Origin: Podocnemis expansa
Taxonomy: Eukaryota > Chordata > Testudines > Podocnemididae
DNA: 64,000 nt
Reading direction: 5' to 3'
NCBI GenBank assembly: GCA_007922195.1
Contig: ML682038.1
Span: 1,631,436 to 1,695,435 of the forward strand
This document shows, in pieces, positions 44,699-55,762 of the stretch (the first letter of the stretch is position 1; each line of letters opens with the position of its first letter). Below the pieces are notes generated by a model. That model made no database searches, was not told where the DNA came from, and saw nothing but the letters and a program-made list of their open reading frames with translations. The translations under genes and the position numbers were made by a program.

Positions 44699-45706
44699 TG
44701 GGAGCCAAGCCTCCTGGGATAACCTCCTGAATGTGCACAAATCAGGGCAAGCTGCAAAATCAGGGGCCAACCGCCAACCCACTGACAGATGGTACTTAAA
44801 CCAGTCTCCCAGTCAGCAACAAATATGCCTCTGGATTCCGCCAAATTGGTCACCACAAAGCATAACATAATAGAAACAACCCCCTTTATTGCACATCAGC
44901 TCCTCCAGTCCACACCTACCTCCTGGGTCTCTTAAAGAAGTAGGTTCTTCTGACCCCAAAGGGCCAGCCACATCACCCAGAGCAATATAGGCTTGGATCT
45001 TACCCAAGTATAATGCTGCCAGCCAATCCTTTAGTAACTACAACTAAAGTTTTAATATAAAAGGAAAAGAAACAAAATATGAGAGATGTTAAAGGGCCAA
45101 AGTGAATCACACACGTACTATTGATTTAGAGTCCATAGAAAGCAAGTCTTTGAAGAATTTGTAGTTTGCTGGTTAGTCCAATTCCTCTGGTAGACACCCA
45201 GCACCTGGGTGGGTCTCAGTCCTTTGTTCAATAGCAGACGGATAGTTCCAGAGGAGGGTGTTGGTTGCAGACAGGCTAAAGACAAAATGGAGATGGAGCC
45301 CTTGCCTTTTAATACTTTTTTCCTACCCCACTGTCTGGAGTAGTTTTCAGTTCAAAATGGAGTTGAGTCACATGGTCTGTCTTGTTGACTCATGAACTGG
45401 GTTTCCTCGTAGGCCCGCTGTAGCTGGGAACTTCCTTAATGGATCATTAAGAGGACAATGGTTTTGCAGACACCTACTGTGTGAGTGCTTTAGAATTAAA
45501 TAACTTGGAACATGAATAGAGCAAACATATCCCCTAACTTCTAATACAGATACGATATCTACATATAACCCATATAATCATTCCTAGCAGTTTTCAACCT
45601 TTCTATTGGTACCAAACACGGAGTATCATATATGGATTATTGCAAATATGAAATATTAATATGAAAGATAATCATAAGCAGTCCCCTAGACACAGACACT
45701 GTCACA
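44699..45706 (-). repeat. Gypsy 3' LTR, copy B
   Basis: Minus-strand start TGTGACAGTGTC at 45706; the left end near 44699 is degraded (TGGGAGCCAAGCC instead of TGTGACCC). About 1 kb, collinear with copies A and C, with the intact site CCTCCTGGGATAACC where copy A carries a hAT. A G-rich purine tract immediately precedes it on the minus strand, so it is a 3' LTR. Confidence 0.8.
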
Positions 45707-45716
45707 CCCCCCATGC
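45707..45716 (-). promoter_or_regulatory. Polypurine tract before gypsy 3' LTR
   Basis: Minus strand GCATGGGGGG directly abutting TGTGAC of the LTR, the position of the plus-strand primer in LTR retrotransposons. Confidence 0.65.
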
Positions 45717-45858
45717 AAGATCGATCCTGAATGGAATGTCATCTAGACATTGCTGAATGCATCACAAAAAGGTTCATACTGGTTTAAACACTACATCTTA
45801 CAGCATTGCTGAAAGTCTCTACAAAATATCAGGCACATGTCACATTTCTCATACTAGA
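45717..45858 (-). pseudogene. Gypsy internal 3' remnant
   Basis: About 140 bp between the purine tract and the hAT-like insertion. It does not encode integrase in any frame I could read. On the minus strand the RNase H remnant at 49375-49880 lies upstream of it once the insertion is removed. Confidence 0.5.
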
Positions 45859-46429
45859 CCGGGGTGGCCAAACTTATGGAACTCAAGAGCTGCAAAAGTC
45901 GATTATTATACCTTCGAGAGCCACACTGAGGCATATAACCAGATATTTTTACCTATTCCAAAATCACTAAGTTTAAAATTTATTGCACACTAATTTTATC
46001 TTAAAAACAGGGCAAATATTGATCCTACATATGAGATTCTAATAATTACTTAAGGTTACCATGAAAACTAGGCCTATACAGTAAAAACTTAGCTGTTGCT
46101 GGATGTAGAACACTGCAGGCTAGTGGCAAGTTTTTTTTTTTTTTAAATCTGGGCAGCAACTTGTCAATGCAGTACGTAAAAGCTCTCACAGGTGCTGATC
46201 TCTGAGTTTTGATTTAATTCGTTTGATTTAATTCATTGTGGAATACAATGCTTCACAGAAGTAAGTTGTGCTAAAAATAGAAAGTAATTGCATTCAGTTT
46301 TAAACTTTTTCTCCTTTGTATTTTTGTTTCTTAGTATTCTACGTCATGTTTAGGACTTGTAAAATACAATTTTAACAAAGCAGTAAGCTTCATTAGGGCC
46401 TATGAGAAAAATCGAAACATGCCTGTCCG

Positions 46430-47290
46430 TTGCCCATTAAGTTAATTTGATGGCCGCCCCTCCCGGGCCATCAGCTAGGTATGTGAAGTATGTTAAGGGG
46501 AGCAGATGGCCCCTTCAACTCAGCTAGATGGTGTTGACACCCCATTGATCTCTACAGGGCTTGGCGTAGGTGGGCACTGCCTAATTGCAAGATCTTTGAA
46601 ATGGTGAAGGCATGAGTCATGCTCACCTTAGTTCCCCACCTTCCCTGTAATCAGTGAATTGGCGGGAACAAACAGTTTAAAAACTCAGAGTTTGGGGTGA
46701 TCAGGCAGGACGGTTCCTGACATCCTGCCTGGCCTGATCACCCAGACGCTGACCTCCTCCGCTCATGAGTTCTTCCCCGTGCGTACCATGATTGAACTGC
46801 CAGCCAAGTAACAGGTCTCTTTCTCTCCTGCCTGTAATGCTGCTGCTGCTGGTGGTGGTATCGGTAAGAGCCTGCGCCTGCAGCTTTCCTTAATAAAGTT
46901 ATCTCATCCCTTGCTGCTGCTTTGCCATCACTCTCTTTCATCTCTACTGAGCCCATGCTCCTAAGAGCAGGCTTGTTTTTGTTCTTGCCTTCCCCCTTCT
47001 TTTTTCTTAGATTACTGCCTCTCTTTCCACTCTTTAAAAGAGTTTCCGTGTCCTCAATTGTTTGCCACTGCCTTATATTGGTTGTTGTATCTCTCTTCTC
47101 TAATTGTTTTAGAAGTACCATTGTAAGTTGCAACATTGTTTAGTGTAATTTGTAAGCCTTAGAAGTGTTAAGCTAGGTTGTAAGATTGTATCATTTAGTT
47201 GTTACCCTTAGAGTTGTTTTACCAAGTCATTTTTACTTTCCCCTCTGTGATTCCCCTGGGTTAAATAAACTGTTTCCTTAAACTTCCCTT
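46430..47290 (+). repeat. LTR-like sequence
   Basis: Contains a TTTAAAAA box (about 46676), a palindrome TGATCAGGCAGGACGG.../CCTGGCCTGATCA (46697-46742) and AATAAA at 47264-47269. The ends are not fixed. A minus-strand open frame here (46738-47136) lacks recognisable domains. Confidence 0.3.
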
Positions 47291-47301
47291 GTCCTCTCTT
47301 G

Positions 47302-47513
47302 CCTTCCTCTCGCCTCCGCTGCTTCCCCATGGCTTCCCCTCTCACCTCCGCCGCTTCCCGCGGCTTCCTTTCACCCTCACCGCTTCCCCCGCCTTCTCCT
47401 CCCACCTCTGCGACTTCCCGTGGCTTCCTCTCTCACCCCCGCTGCTTCCCGTGGCTTCCTTTCACCCTCTCCACTTCCCGTGGCTCCCTCTCACCTCTGC
47501 TGCTTCCCGCATG
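47302..47513. repeat. Pyrimidine-rich minisatellite, about 7 x 30 bp
   Basis: Units of GCTTCCTCTCACC then CCGCTGCTTCCCGTG, 29-31 bp each, diverging at scattered positions. Strong strand asymmetry (C and T). Confidence 0.85.
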
Positions 47514-47751
47514 GCCACCGGCTCCCTCCGCCACCCCTTCCTTCCCATTCTCGCAGCCCCCTTCTGTTTCTTCTGTGCCCACCTCGAAACTCCTGCTTCC
47601 CCCGTTGGCTTCTCTTTCCTCTGCCACTGCGGCACACCAAGTTGCATGGTACCCCCCTTTCTTATATGGTGTTGAAACATCTTTTAAGTTATTGTGAGTT
47701 AGTTAAGTTAGCTGAAAACCCCCATTGTAGAGACACTATGACAAACTTCAT

Positions 47752-47781
47752 ACACACACACACCACACACACACACACCAC
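47752..47781. repeat. (CA)n microsatellite
   Basis: Interrupted ACAC run of about 30 bp. Confidence 0.9.
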
Positions 47782-48396
47782 AGCTCACCTCACATCCATA
47801 CCCGTTTTAAATAAAGATTACACCGTACCTCACTGGTGCAGTAATTGCCCCCCAAGGTCTGCAAATTGTCAAACCTGCTGGCAGGGTCAATGCCAAGGCT
47901 GTTTATCATGCTGATCATGCTGCACTTCTCCCCGCATCCCGGTGCTGCCTTTTACCATGCCACTGCTTCTCTGCTGTCCCCAACCATTGCTCACGTCTTC
48001 TGCTGTAACTGACCATGCTGCCCTTCCCTGCAATGTTCCCCTTAAGCTGATGATGCAGCTTAGCAACTTTTGGATGCAGCTGAGAAAGTTCTCTCCTGGT
48101 TCCCTGACCTGGTGCTGGGTCCCTGCTCATCAGCTCCACAAGTGCATCAATAACTTAGTCAGCTACATTATCAGCTCAGAAGGAACACCGCTTCTGTCTC
48201 CCATGACAATTCAGCTGTCCTGGGAAACACTTTCCTACTCCATACATGGCCCAACACTTGTCTTTCAAAAAAGGCTTTGTTTTGTGGAATAGGATTCTGC
48301 ATAAAATAATGCTGAAGGGAAAGGATGCTATGGAAAACTGCTCATCCCTAGTCCCAATTCCTCAGAGTCTCTGAAAAGCCTCAACTGTCCAGAGCT

Positions 48397-48560
48397 GCAA
48401 AGAGGTAGCCGTGTTAGTCTAGTTCAGCAAAAAAAAAAAAAACAAGGAATCCTGTGGTACTTTTAGAGACTAACACATCTATTTATTGCATGAGCTTTCA
48501 TGGGAGAAATGTGATAAATAAATGGGGTACTCTTTAAAAGTTCCACAAAACTCCTTGTTT
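48397..48560 (-). mobile_element. 164-bp mini-PLE with 14-bp TSD
   Basis: AACTGTCCAGAGCT (48383-48396) and AACTGTCCACAGCT (48561-48574) flank it, 13 of 14 identical. The left part is the reversed 3' end and tail (GAGGTAGCCGTGTTAGTC, A-run, GGAATCCTGTGG), the right part a forward tail piece. The hammerhead-like stem region is partly deleted. Confidence 0.85.
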
Positions 48561-49374
48561 AACTGTCCACAGCTCGACCTACAGATTTCTGTAGAGCTGG
48601 CAAGAAGGAGTAGGATTCCATTGGCTTATTCCTTCTCCCTCTGCTACAATGGAAGAATTTTTAACCTGTTTTCTCGACTACCATATGTGTAAAGGGAGTG
48701 CATGAGGTGCCCTTGAGTTTGTAAAGTGCTGTGGACAGGACTGAGGCTGCCCTGGCATGTGGTATAAGGTAAATACAAAACAAACAAATTAACAAACCCA
48801 CCCAAACAAACCAGAGCAGAAGAAAATAAAAAATAATACAAGTACACCAAAATAAATAAAGCAATGCAAAATAAAATCTACACTGAAATCTATTAAACAG
48901 AAACTAGCTAACAATAATTTGTTAGTCTTTAAGTCCTTTACAGCTTGTCTCCTCCCTGATCCCCTCAGTGCCTTCCCTCACTGCCTCCATTCCCTGAAGG
49001 AACTTTCTGTTCTGACACCATCCCCAACCCCCATTACTTCCCAGAGCTGCCAGCTGCTTCTCCCCCCCCCTCCTCTGAGCCGGGGCTGCTGCTTCCCCCC
49101 CAACTGCTTCTCTGAGCTTTTGGCTCCCTCCTCCCTGCCCCTCCTCTGAGCTGTTGCTGCTACTCACAGCTCCGTTGCGCCCTCCCCCTCCTCTGAGCTC
49201 TCCGCTGCCAGCTTGCTCCTCCTCCCTGCCCCTCTTCTGAGCTGTTGGCTTCCGAGCTGCCTGAAAGGTTGGAGATTTTAACTACTCCAGCCTGAAGCAG
49301 CTCCCTGCTGGCAAGCCACATTTTTTCTTTGAAGAGCCACATGCAGCTTGTGAGCTGCAGGTTGGCCATGTGTG

Positions 49375-49880
49375 TTCTAGAGACTGCATCTGCAGCCAGG
49401 TTTTCTTTCCCTTTAACAGGAACTATATCCAGCTCATACTCTTGGTGGGCCTGGCTCCATCAGAGTAGCTTAGAATTGGTTCCCTTTGCCTTGTTCAGCC
49501 ACATCAAAGGGGCATGGTCACTTAGTACTGTGAACCTTCTGTTTTACAAATACAGTCTGAGCTGCTTAACTGCCCATATAATGGCAAAACACTCCTTTTC
49601 AATGGTAGCATAATTCTGCTCAGCAGGAGTCAATTTTTTGCTTAGGCCCACAGTAGGATGCCTTCTCTCACCCTCCATTTCCTGCATTAGGACTGCCCCA
49701 AGCCCCATGTTGGAAGCATCCATGCATAGCTGAAACAGTTTGTCAAGATAGCGCTAGCCAGGATAGGCTCTCCGGACAGGGCCTCTTTGATGCTCCAAAA
49801 AGCCCTTCTGCAGGTCTGCACTTCCCACCTTTCTGGGGTGAGAGGATGACACCCTGCTGCCCACAACCTTGACTGCACCG
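49375..49880 (-). pseudogene. Ty3/gypsy reverse transcriptase end and RNase H remnant
   Basis: Minus-strand translation gives CRRAFWSIKEALSGEPIL, MDASNMGLGAVLMQ, LTPAEQNYATIEKECFAIIW and SDHAPLMWL, then VKGKENLAADAV. This is the classic RT-to-RNase H order of gypsy pol, with the catalytic DAS and SDH residues readable. A frame change occurs near 49740 and nonsense codons after LRLYL and SKLL. Integrase should follow, but a hAT-like insertion and then the LTR side come instead. Confidence 0.85.
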
Positions 49881-50569
49881 AGCCCCACTCCCTTTATGAT
49901 GACTAGCAGGAGAGCTCAGTGGATGAGAATGTGGTGCTGGGCCAGGGGGGCACCTCTCTGGCTATAGATACCACCACACCTTAGCTGTTCCCTCCCCTGA
50001 TGTCAGACCCGGGGATGCAGAAGGAGGCTCCCATGCCCAGGACAATGCAGAGAAGGGGACATTGTGCCACACCCCTGCTTTACCTGCTAGTGAGTGCTTC
50101 TGCCCTGTGGGCGTGGTGGTGCAGGTAGGTAGGACAGAGACTGTGGGGAGATAGGGCCCAAGGACAGGTAGGGTCCCGGAGGGGTGCAGAGGCCCTCCCG
50201 TGGGAGCAAAGGGGCAGGGAGCCATGTGGCATGGTGGGACCCAGAGCCGAGGTGGTCAGGGGCATGTCTGGAGATGGGGTGGGGGGGACTGGAGGGGGAA
50301 GTGTCAAGGCCAGACAGCATGCGCCCGACTCTGTTGGCACATGCCCTCAGGAGAGACCCCTGGGGCTTGGCTTCCTGAGGCTCACTATCCTGGGCACTGC
50401 ACCCAACTTGTGCAGAAGAGCACGGCGGCCTATACTAAGGGGTGCCTATCCCAAAGGACAGGGATGGGTAATCAGGGGGATGGGCATTGGACAGCAGCTG
50501 CTGTCAGGATGCACACTGCACTACCTAATAGGAAGAACTCTTGTTCTTTGCTTCTGTCCTGCAGCCCAG

Positions 50570-50960
50570 GGTCATCACTGCACTGAGGCAGGTGGGGCAT
50601 GGGCACTGCATCTCCTGGACAGCAATGCAATGGAAGGGGCCCGAACCAGCTCTGGGCCACTTCTGGCAAATGGCAGGAGACTCGGAGATGGCTCCTGCTG
50701 TTTTCCACAAGCGGCAGGAGTGTTGGAGATGACTCCTGCCATTTGTGAGCAGTGGCAGAAACTAGCTCTGGCTTCGAGCCTCTTGCAGGAGACTCGAAGC
50801 CAGAGTTGGTTTCTGCCGCTGCCCGCAAGTGGCAGGAGGGTTGGAGATGGCTCCTGCCGCTTGCAGGCAGTGGCAGAAACTGTCTCTGGCTTCAAGCTTC
50901 TTGCAGGAGGCTTGAAGTTGGACCCATCCCCTGTGGCTTCCAGCAAGTGGCAGTGGCTAG
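50570..50960. repeat. GC-rich repeat with about 117-bp tandem duplication
   Basis: The segment from about 50705 (AAGCGGCAGGAGTGTTGGAG) recurs from about 50824 (AAGTGGCAGGAGGGTTGGAG). The wording is shared with 26037-26286. It interrupts the left part of the Harbinger element. Confidence 0.6.
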
Positions 50961-51029
50961 GGCTGGATTCGGGCCATGGGTTGGGGGCAGGCCCTGGATC
51001 CCGACCCTGGCCAGTGACACTCCTGATGC

Positions 51030-51291
51030 AGATCCTGTGCTTATGGTACAGGACACTCCTTGGGTGTGCCCAACCCTGACTGGGAGGAAGAGGAGGCATC
51101 GATTGCGGGCCGAGATCCTTGAGGACAAGCTGCAGCTGGCAGAGCGCGCCGACACAGACCTGAGGGCCTGGCAGGAGTGGGAGGACGCCCATCACAGGGT
51201 CAAGCAAGCCATGCTCGACTGCATACTGGACCTGATGGAGCAGCAGACCTGTGCACTGGGGCACCCAGTGGCCAGGACTTGGGGTGTATGA
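51030..51291 (+). pseudogene. Possible Harbinger ORF1 (Myb/SANT-type) C-terminal coil
   Basis: The frame ending at 51291 encodes a charged helix: KRRHRLRAEILEDKLQLAER, then DLRAWQEWEDAHH and a leucine-rich CILDLMEQQ. Such a coil is typical of the C-terminus of the Myb/SANT-like accessory protein that Harbinger elements carry beside their transposase. The DNA-binding N-terminus is not visible; a GC-rich repeat lies upstream. A plus-strand AATAAA at 51431-51436 follows. The gene is convergent with the transposase. Assignment is by context more than by motif. Confidence 0.5.
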
Positions 51292-51430
51292 CTGCAGGCC
51301 CAGGACCCACTTGCCTGAGGCCACTAGCACCTGCTCCCCATTCCATCCCTCCTCACTCCCCCCCAACTCCTCTCATTCCCGCAGCTCCCACCCCCTCACC
51401 ACCCTCAGCTCCCCCCCACATCCCCCAGTA

Positions 51431-51436
51431 AATAAA
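51431..51436 (+). terminator. Poly(A) signal for plus-strand gene
   Basis: AATAAA 140 bases after the ORF1-like stop. It faces the minus-strand signal at 51474-51479. Confidence 0.55.
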
Positions 51437-51473
51437 ACACATGTACATTGTTATTCTGTGTCTAGTGCATCAT

Positions 51474-51479
51474 TTTATT
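51474..51479 (-). terminator. Poly(A) signal for transposase
   Basis: Minus-strand AATAAA about 150 bases downstream of the transposase stop at 51626, back to back with the ORF1 signal. Confidence 0.55.
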
Positions 51480-51625
51480 GTGTTGGGGACAGAGGGGAGA
51501 TGAGTGGGCGTGGGTGGGGGGGCTGGCATGGTCTCCTGGGGGTGGTTATGTTGCCTAGGAGCACTTTCACCAAGGAGGTGGGCCTTCAGCATGTCCCTGA
51601 TCAGCACCACTTGCTGTTGGGCCCG

Positions 51626-52856
51626 CTACATCCTTGGCAGGGTGTCATCAGGCTGTTTGAACTCCATGGTAATCGATTTCTCTTTGGCGTCCCAGATGTG
51701 GCGGACCCATTCTCCCCACAGCTCACAGAGGTTATGCAGCACACAGCACACGCTGAGAACCTCTGGGAGGATGGTCTCACCGAGTGGCAGGCAGGTCCGA
51801 ATGGCCCTCCAGTGTGCTTTCAACCAGCCGAATGCATGCCTGATGACCGTCCGACAGCTGTTGAGCCTCTGGTTGTAGAGAGCCTTGCTGTCATCTAGGT
51901 TGGCCATGTAGGGCTTCATCAGTCATGGCAGTAAGGGGTATGTGGCATCCTCCAGGATGATGATGGGCGCCTGCATGTCCCTGTGAGCAATGGTGTGCTC
52001 AGGGAAGAAGATGCCTGCCTGCATGCACTGGAACAGGCCAGAGTTCTGCAGGATGTGGGCTCTGTGCCCCTTCCCTGGCCAGCCCACATAGATGTTGATG
52101 AAGAGCCCTCAGTGGTCCATGAGGGCTTGCAGAACCATGGAGTGGTACCCCTTTCTGTTCAGGTAGGCTCTGGTCTGGTGGTCTGGGGCTTGGATGGAGA
52201 TGTGGGTGCCATCCACGATGCCCCTGCAGTTGGGGATCCTGAGTCCAGTGAAGCCATCCAGGATGTCCTGCATGTTGCCCAGGGTTGACGAGTCTGGCAA
52301 GCAGGACCTTTTCAATGGCCCGGCAGACCTACCTCAGGATGGCCCCCTCAGTGGACATGCAAGTCCCAAACTGGTGGGCAATCGAGTGGTAGGAGTGTGG
52401 GGTTGCCAGCTACCAGAGGGCAATGGCCACTTGCTTGTCCACAGGCAGTGCGGTTCAGAGCTGGGTGTCGGTGCACTGCAAAACCAGGGTGAGCTCAGTG
52501 ACCAGCTCAGGGAAGGTGCTCTTTCTTATCCTGACGTTCTGCAGCCACTGGTCATCTTCCCAGGTGGTGAGGACTATCTGATCCCACCAATCAGTGCTGG
52601 TTTCCCATGCCCAGATGCGCCGGGGCACAGAGTGCACTGTGAGCGCGCCAGCTGTCAGGTTCGGCAGGGAGTCAGCCTGCTGAGGCCTGCCCCTGTGCTG
52701 GCAGTTGCCCTGTGACACCTGCTCCACTGGTGGAGAAGTCTGGCCAAAACATGGCTTGTGCTGAGCACCCTGCTGGCAAATTGCTGTAGCATGTTGGGAT
52801 CCATGAACTCCTTGGGCTCCATCTTGCCAGATACATGGGCAGGGTGACGTGGTCAC
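51626..52856 (-). pseudogene. PIF/Harbinger transposase (HARBI1-like), broken
   Basis: The N-terminal part (52455-52856) contains RRIWAWETSTDWWDQIV and WLQNVRIRKSTFPEL, the helical region preceding the DDE domain. It continues past stops at about 52455, 52415 and 52345. After a frame change near 52315 follow PNCRGIVDGTHISI (first catalytic Asp), AYLNRKGYHSMVLQAL, IYVGWPGKGHRAHI, where the usual second Asp is missing, and VIRHAFGWLKAHW, where the catalytic Glu is replaced. Further stops at 52109-52111 and 51920-51922. The C-terminus reads VCCVLHNLCE. The length matches a full transposase. The flank to 53092 ends in the Harbinger-type terminus. Confidence 0.88.
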
Positions 52857-53092
52857 TTTCTGTTTTATAGGAGTGGTTGGGGGTGGGGGGCACTTCTCTG
52901 GTGCACTGTGGACCAGCTACCCACAATGTGCCACTCCTAGGATGACCTAGCCCCTGCCAGTGTGGATGTGGTCAGTCTACTGGCATTTTGAAAGTGGACT
53001 CTCTAAATTGACTTGCCAAGTTTGACTTTAAGTTAACTTAAAGTCAACCTTGTTAAGTCAACTTAATGGAGCCCTCTAGTGTAGACATAGCC
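52857..53092 (-). mobile_element. Harbinger element right end with GTCGAC-type arm
   Basis: From the transposase start outward, the sequence passes GTGTGGATGTGGTCAGTCTA, then TTGACTTTAAGTTAACTT and AAGTCAACCTTGTTAAGTC, and closes with CTCTAGTGTAGACATAGCC at 53092. This is the same terminus and arm as the MITEs at 8149, 41779, 42126 and 63059. Confidence 0.78.
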
Positions 53093-54747
53093 AGGAACAG
53101 GTGATTGCCAGGGTCTTGAATGCTCCTTTCTCTATAAATCCTGCACAAACAAATAATGTTCTTCTTCTGGTGGTTAGTCAGGGAAATGTATTGGACCCAA
53201 GTCATAGTAGCCCAACACCTTGTAGGTCATTCCGTGTTTAAGGAGCATACAAAACAACCAAATTAAATTATTTTACAGTTTCTTCGCACAGATCTAAATG
53301 ACTGCACAGAAAATCAGGTGCATAATCGCTGTAGCAGCAGTGACTAAATACAGCGCTAGGTGTCTCTCTATAGTAAAAAGATGGCTTCTGCTATTTAAAA
53401 AAACAAAAACAAAAACAAAAAACAAGAAATTCCATCTGCTCAATACATTAGGACAGGCTTGTGAGTTTGTAAATACCAGAAAGCCATACAAAAACTCATA
53501 TTTTTTTAGAAAAAAGTTTTTAATTTTGTCCCCAATCAAAGATTGACTTAAAGAATATTTTTTGGTTTTGTTCTTGTTTTTGGGTTTTTTTGGTCAGAAT
53601 TTTTGCTCCTATTAGATCAACAGCTTCGTGTTGGGGGTGGGGTGGGGACATACATCTGGTTTCTAAAATCAGCCTATCAATGAAAAAAAGTGGTTTTGAA
53701 AGAGGGGCCAGAAGGTGGGACTGAAGATTAGGCTACAGGCATATACGAACCTAGAATGTCCTTCATGGCAACTTGGAATGTTTAGAATTTTCTATAAATA
53801 TTGCCATTCACAGTTGGGGTGATGCAATAAGGAGTATTATAATTTAAAGCTAATGTAGAATGGATTACTGATCCATCAAATCTAGCGTTCTACCTCCAGT
53901 AATCGTTACCTCACTGCAAATGTCAAAAACCAAAATATACAACAAAAACATAGTGCACTTGGGCAATGCCAACCTTATGAGGAAAAAATCCTTCCTTACT
54001 CTTTACAGGTGCTCAGTTTATGCCAGGAAGCATGATGTATGCTTAATACTCATTATGCTTAATTATCTTAAATACAAATGCTAATAAGGGCCACATAATT
54101 TATTTAGGTCTTTTTAGAATCCAGTCATAAAATTAACTCTTTTACTCGAGGGTGTCTTGGGGCTGTGAATCTCATACATGGCATGAAATACATGTCCTTG
54201 TATTTGTTCTTCATTAGGTGCTATTAATTTTATAAATCAACCTCTTCTTATATTCAGGGATTGGGATAAAGCAGGTTGTGACAATTATTCACTATGCCTT
54301 GTCCCATAACTATAATTATAATAATTCTGATGGTCAAGTACTGGACTTTGAGTTTAAGAATTAAAATAATGAATTCTTTAATGACAAAATAAAACAGTGA
54401 AAAGGAAAATCTTTAAGCATATAGATTTAAATACTACTGGAGAAAATTCTATCTGGAAGTATGCTCATTGGCTAATTTGCAATCATTTGACATCAACAGG
54501 ATTAAAACATGTGCGTAAGTGCTTTGCTGAATAAGGTTGAATTGACACCTCTGTGCAGGACCTGGAGCTGATCCTGTTCCTTAAAATGGACCTCAGCATG
54601 GCTCCCTATCATTCTGAGAGCATCAAACAGGCCTCAAAGACACAGCATAGCTCAGTTTCAAAGATTTATGGGTAGGTAATAACCACTTTTTAAATCTCTT
54701 CATTTTTCCTAATTAAATTTCTATAGTCCTGATCTTATATTATTAGA
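53093..54747. other. AT-rich sequence; A-rich run near 53396-53428
   Basis: (AAAAAC)n-like run at 53396-53428, otherwise nothing recognised. Confidence 0.45.
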
Positions 54748-54891
54748 TTCCAAAGGGGTAGCCATGTTAGTCTAGTTCAGCAAAACAAGCAAGAAGTCCT
54801 GTGGTATTTAAAGACTAACAAATTTATTTATCACATGAGCTTTCGTGGGAGAAAATCCCACTTCTGCCACAGGGCTCCTTGCTTGTTTTAC
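54748..54891 (-). mobile_element. 144-bp mini-PLE
   Basis: Reversed terminus TTCCAAAGGGGTAGCC, tail with ACAAATTTATTTATCACATG and the hairpin TTTCGTGGGAGAAAATCCCA, then a short forward GCCACAGGGCTCCTTGCTTG. Flanks ATTATTAGA (54739-54747) and ATTATTAAA (54892-54900) match at eight of nine. Confidence 0.78.
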
Positions 54892-54900
54892 ATTATTAAA

Positions 54901-55759
54901 GTTAATGGGAGTTTTGCCATAGATTTCAATGAGTGTAGGATCAACCCCTCTACCTTGTGTCCCAATGACATACTACTGCTATCACCACCAGTTGTTCCCC
55001 ATAGTTTATAAACATCACTGGACTTTTCCTTTCAGAAACTGGGCTCTCACTGCTCAGTCCACTATGGAGTCTCATGTCTTCTCTAATTAACTGTAATGGA
55101 AGTAATGCACTCATGTCTAAAGCAGAGAAAAGAGTCCTGTTTTTTTTGTCCTGTGACCTCTGTTTCTTCAGCTTGCAACCATCACCTCTAATTTACAGTC
55201 TTGACAATTATCTCATCTGTATCCTCTTCTTCCTGCATTCACTTTTTTCAGCTAATAGCTTCCCTCTCTCTTTTCTGTCCAATATGCTCTGAATTTTTTT
55301 TCACAGCTTGAACAAAGTGTCAACCTTCAATTTTGTCTTTCATTTTCATGTGCATTTTGTTATTTTCCATTCATTGACTGACGTCAGTGGAACTTAAGCA
55401 TATTCTTTGGGTTTTGCTGAAAAGGGCTGGACTTAAGTTCTTTCTTAACATTAAGCAGGAGCTTAAGTGTGTTGCTGAACTGGGGCCTTAGTGAGTGGTT
55501 CTTTACCTTCCTGGCTCCACACTTTGGGCCTAATCTTGAACCTTTGAAGTCTGTGGAACTTTCAAAGGATGCAGGAACAAGCCTGAGATCAGGTTCCAAC
55601 TACTCTTTCAATCTCCTATGATCTTCCACCTAGTCTTCTCTGTTGCCATCCAGGAACACTCTGAACCTTTCATCCTCCACTCTCTCTAGTTCAGCTCATT
55701 GTTAGGCCTCTCAGACTCCTCCAGTGCAAAGCAGTAAGACTACCATGTATCATAGACTC
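54901..55759. other. Unassigned sequence, no gene seen
   Basis: Short open frames only; nothing recognised. Confidence 0.4.
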
Positions 55760-55762
55760 ATA

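Larger units (their letters stand above)
45859..49374. mobile_element. Large hAT-like insertion in gypsy element
   Basis: Left end CCGGGGTGGCCAAACTTATG and right end, inverted, CACACATGGCCAACCTGCA, matching the 18788-19262 element; flanks TACTAGAC and TTCTAGAG agree at six of eight. 3.5 kb, but no transposase: the extra length is other repeats (LTR-like 46430-47290, minisatellite, CA repeat, a mini-PLE). Confidence 0.55.

Noticed and set aside
46738..47136. A 132-residue minus-strand protein gene
   Set aside because: No recognisable domain, it overlaps LTR-like sequence, and the composition is Lys/Arg-rich.
49956..49980. Left terminus of the Harbinger element at GGCTATAGATACC
   Set aside because: Only the first six bases match the terminus; there is no arm sequence and no target duplication to pair with 53092.
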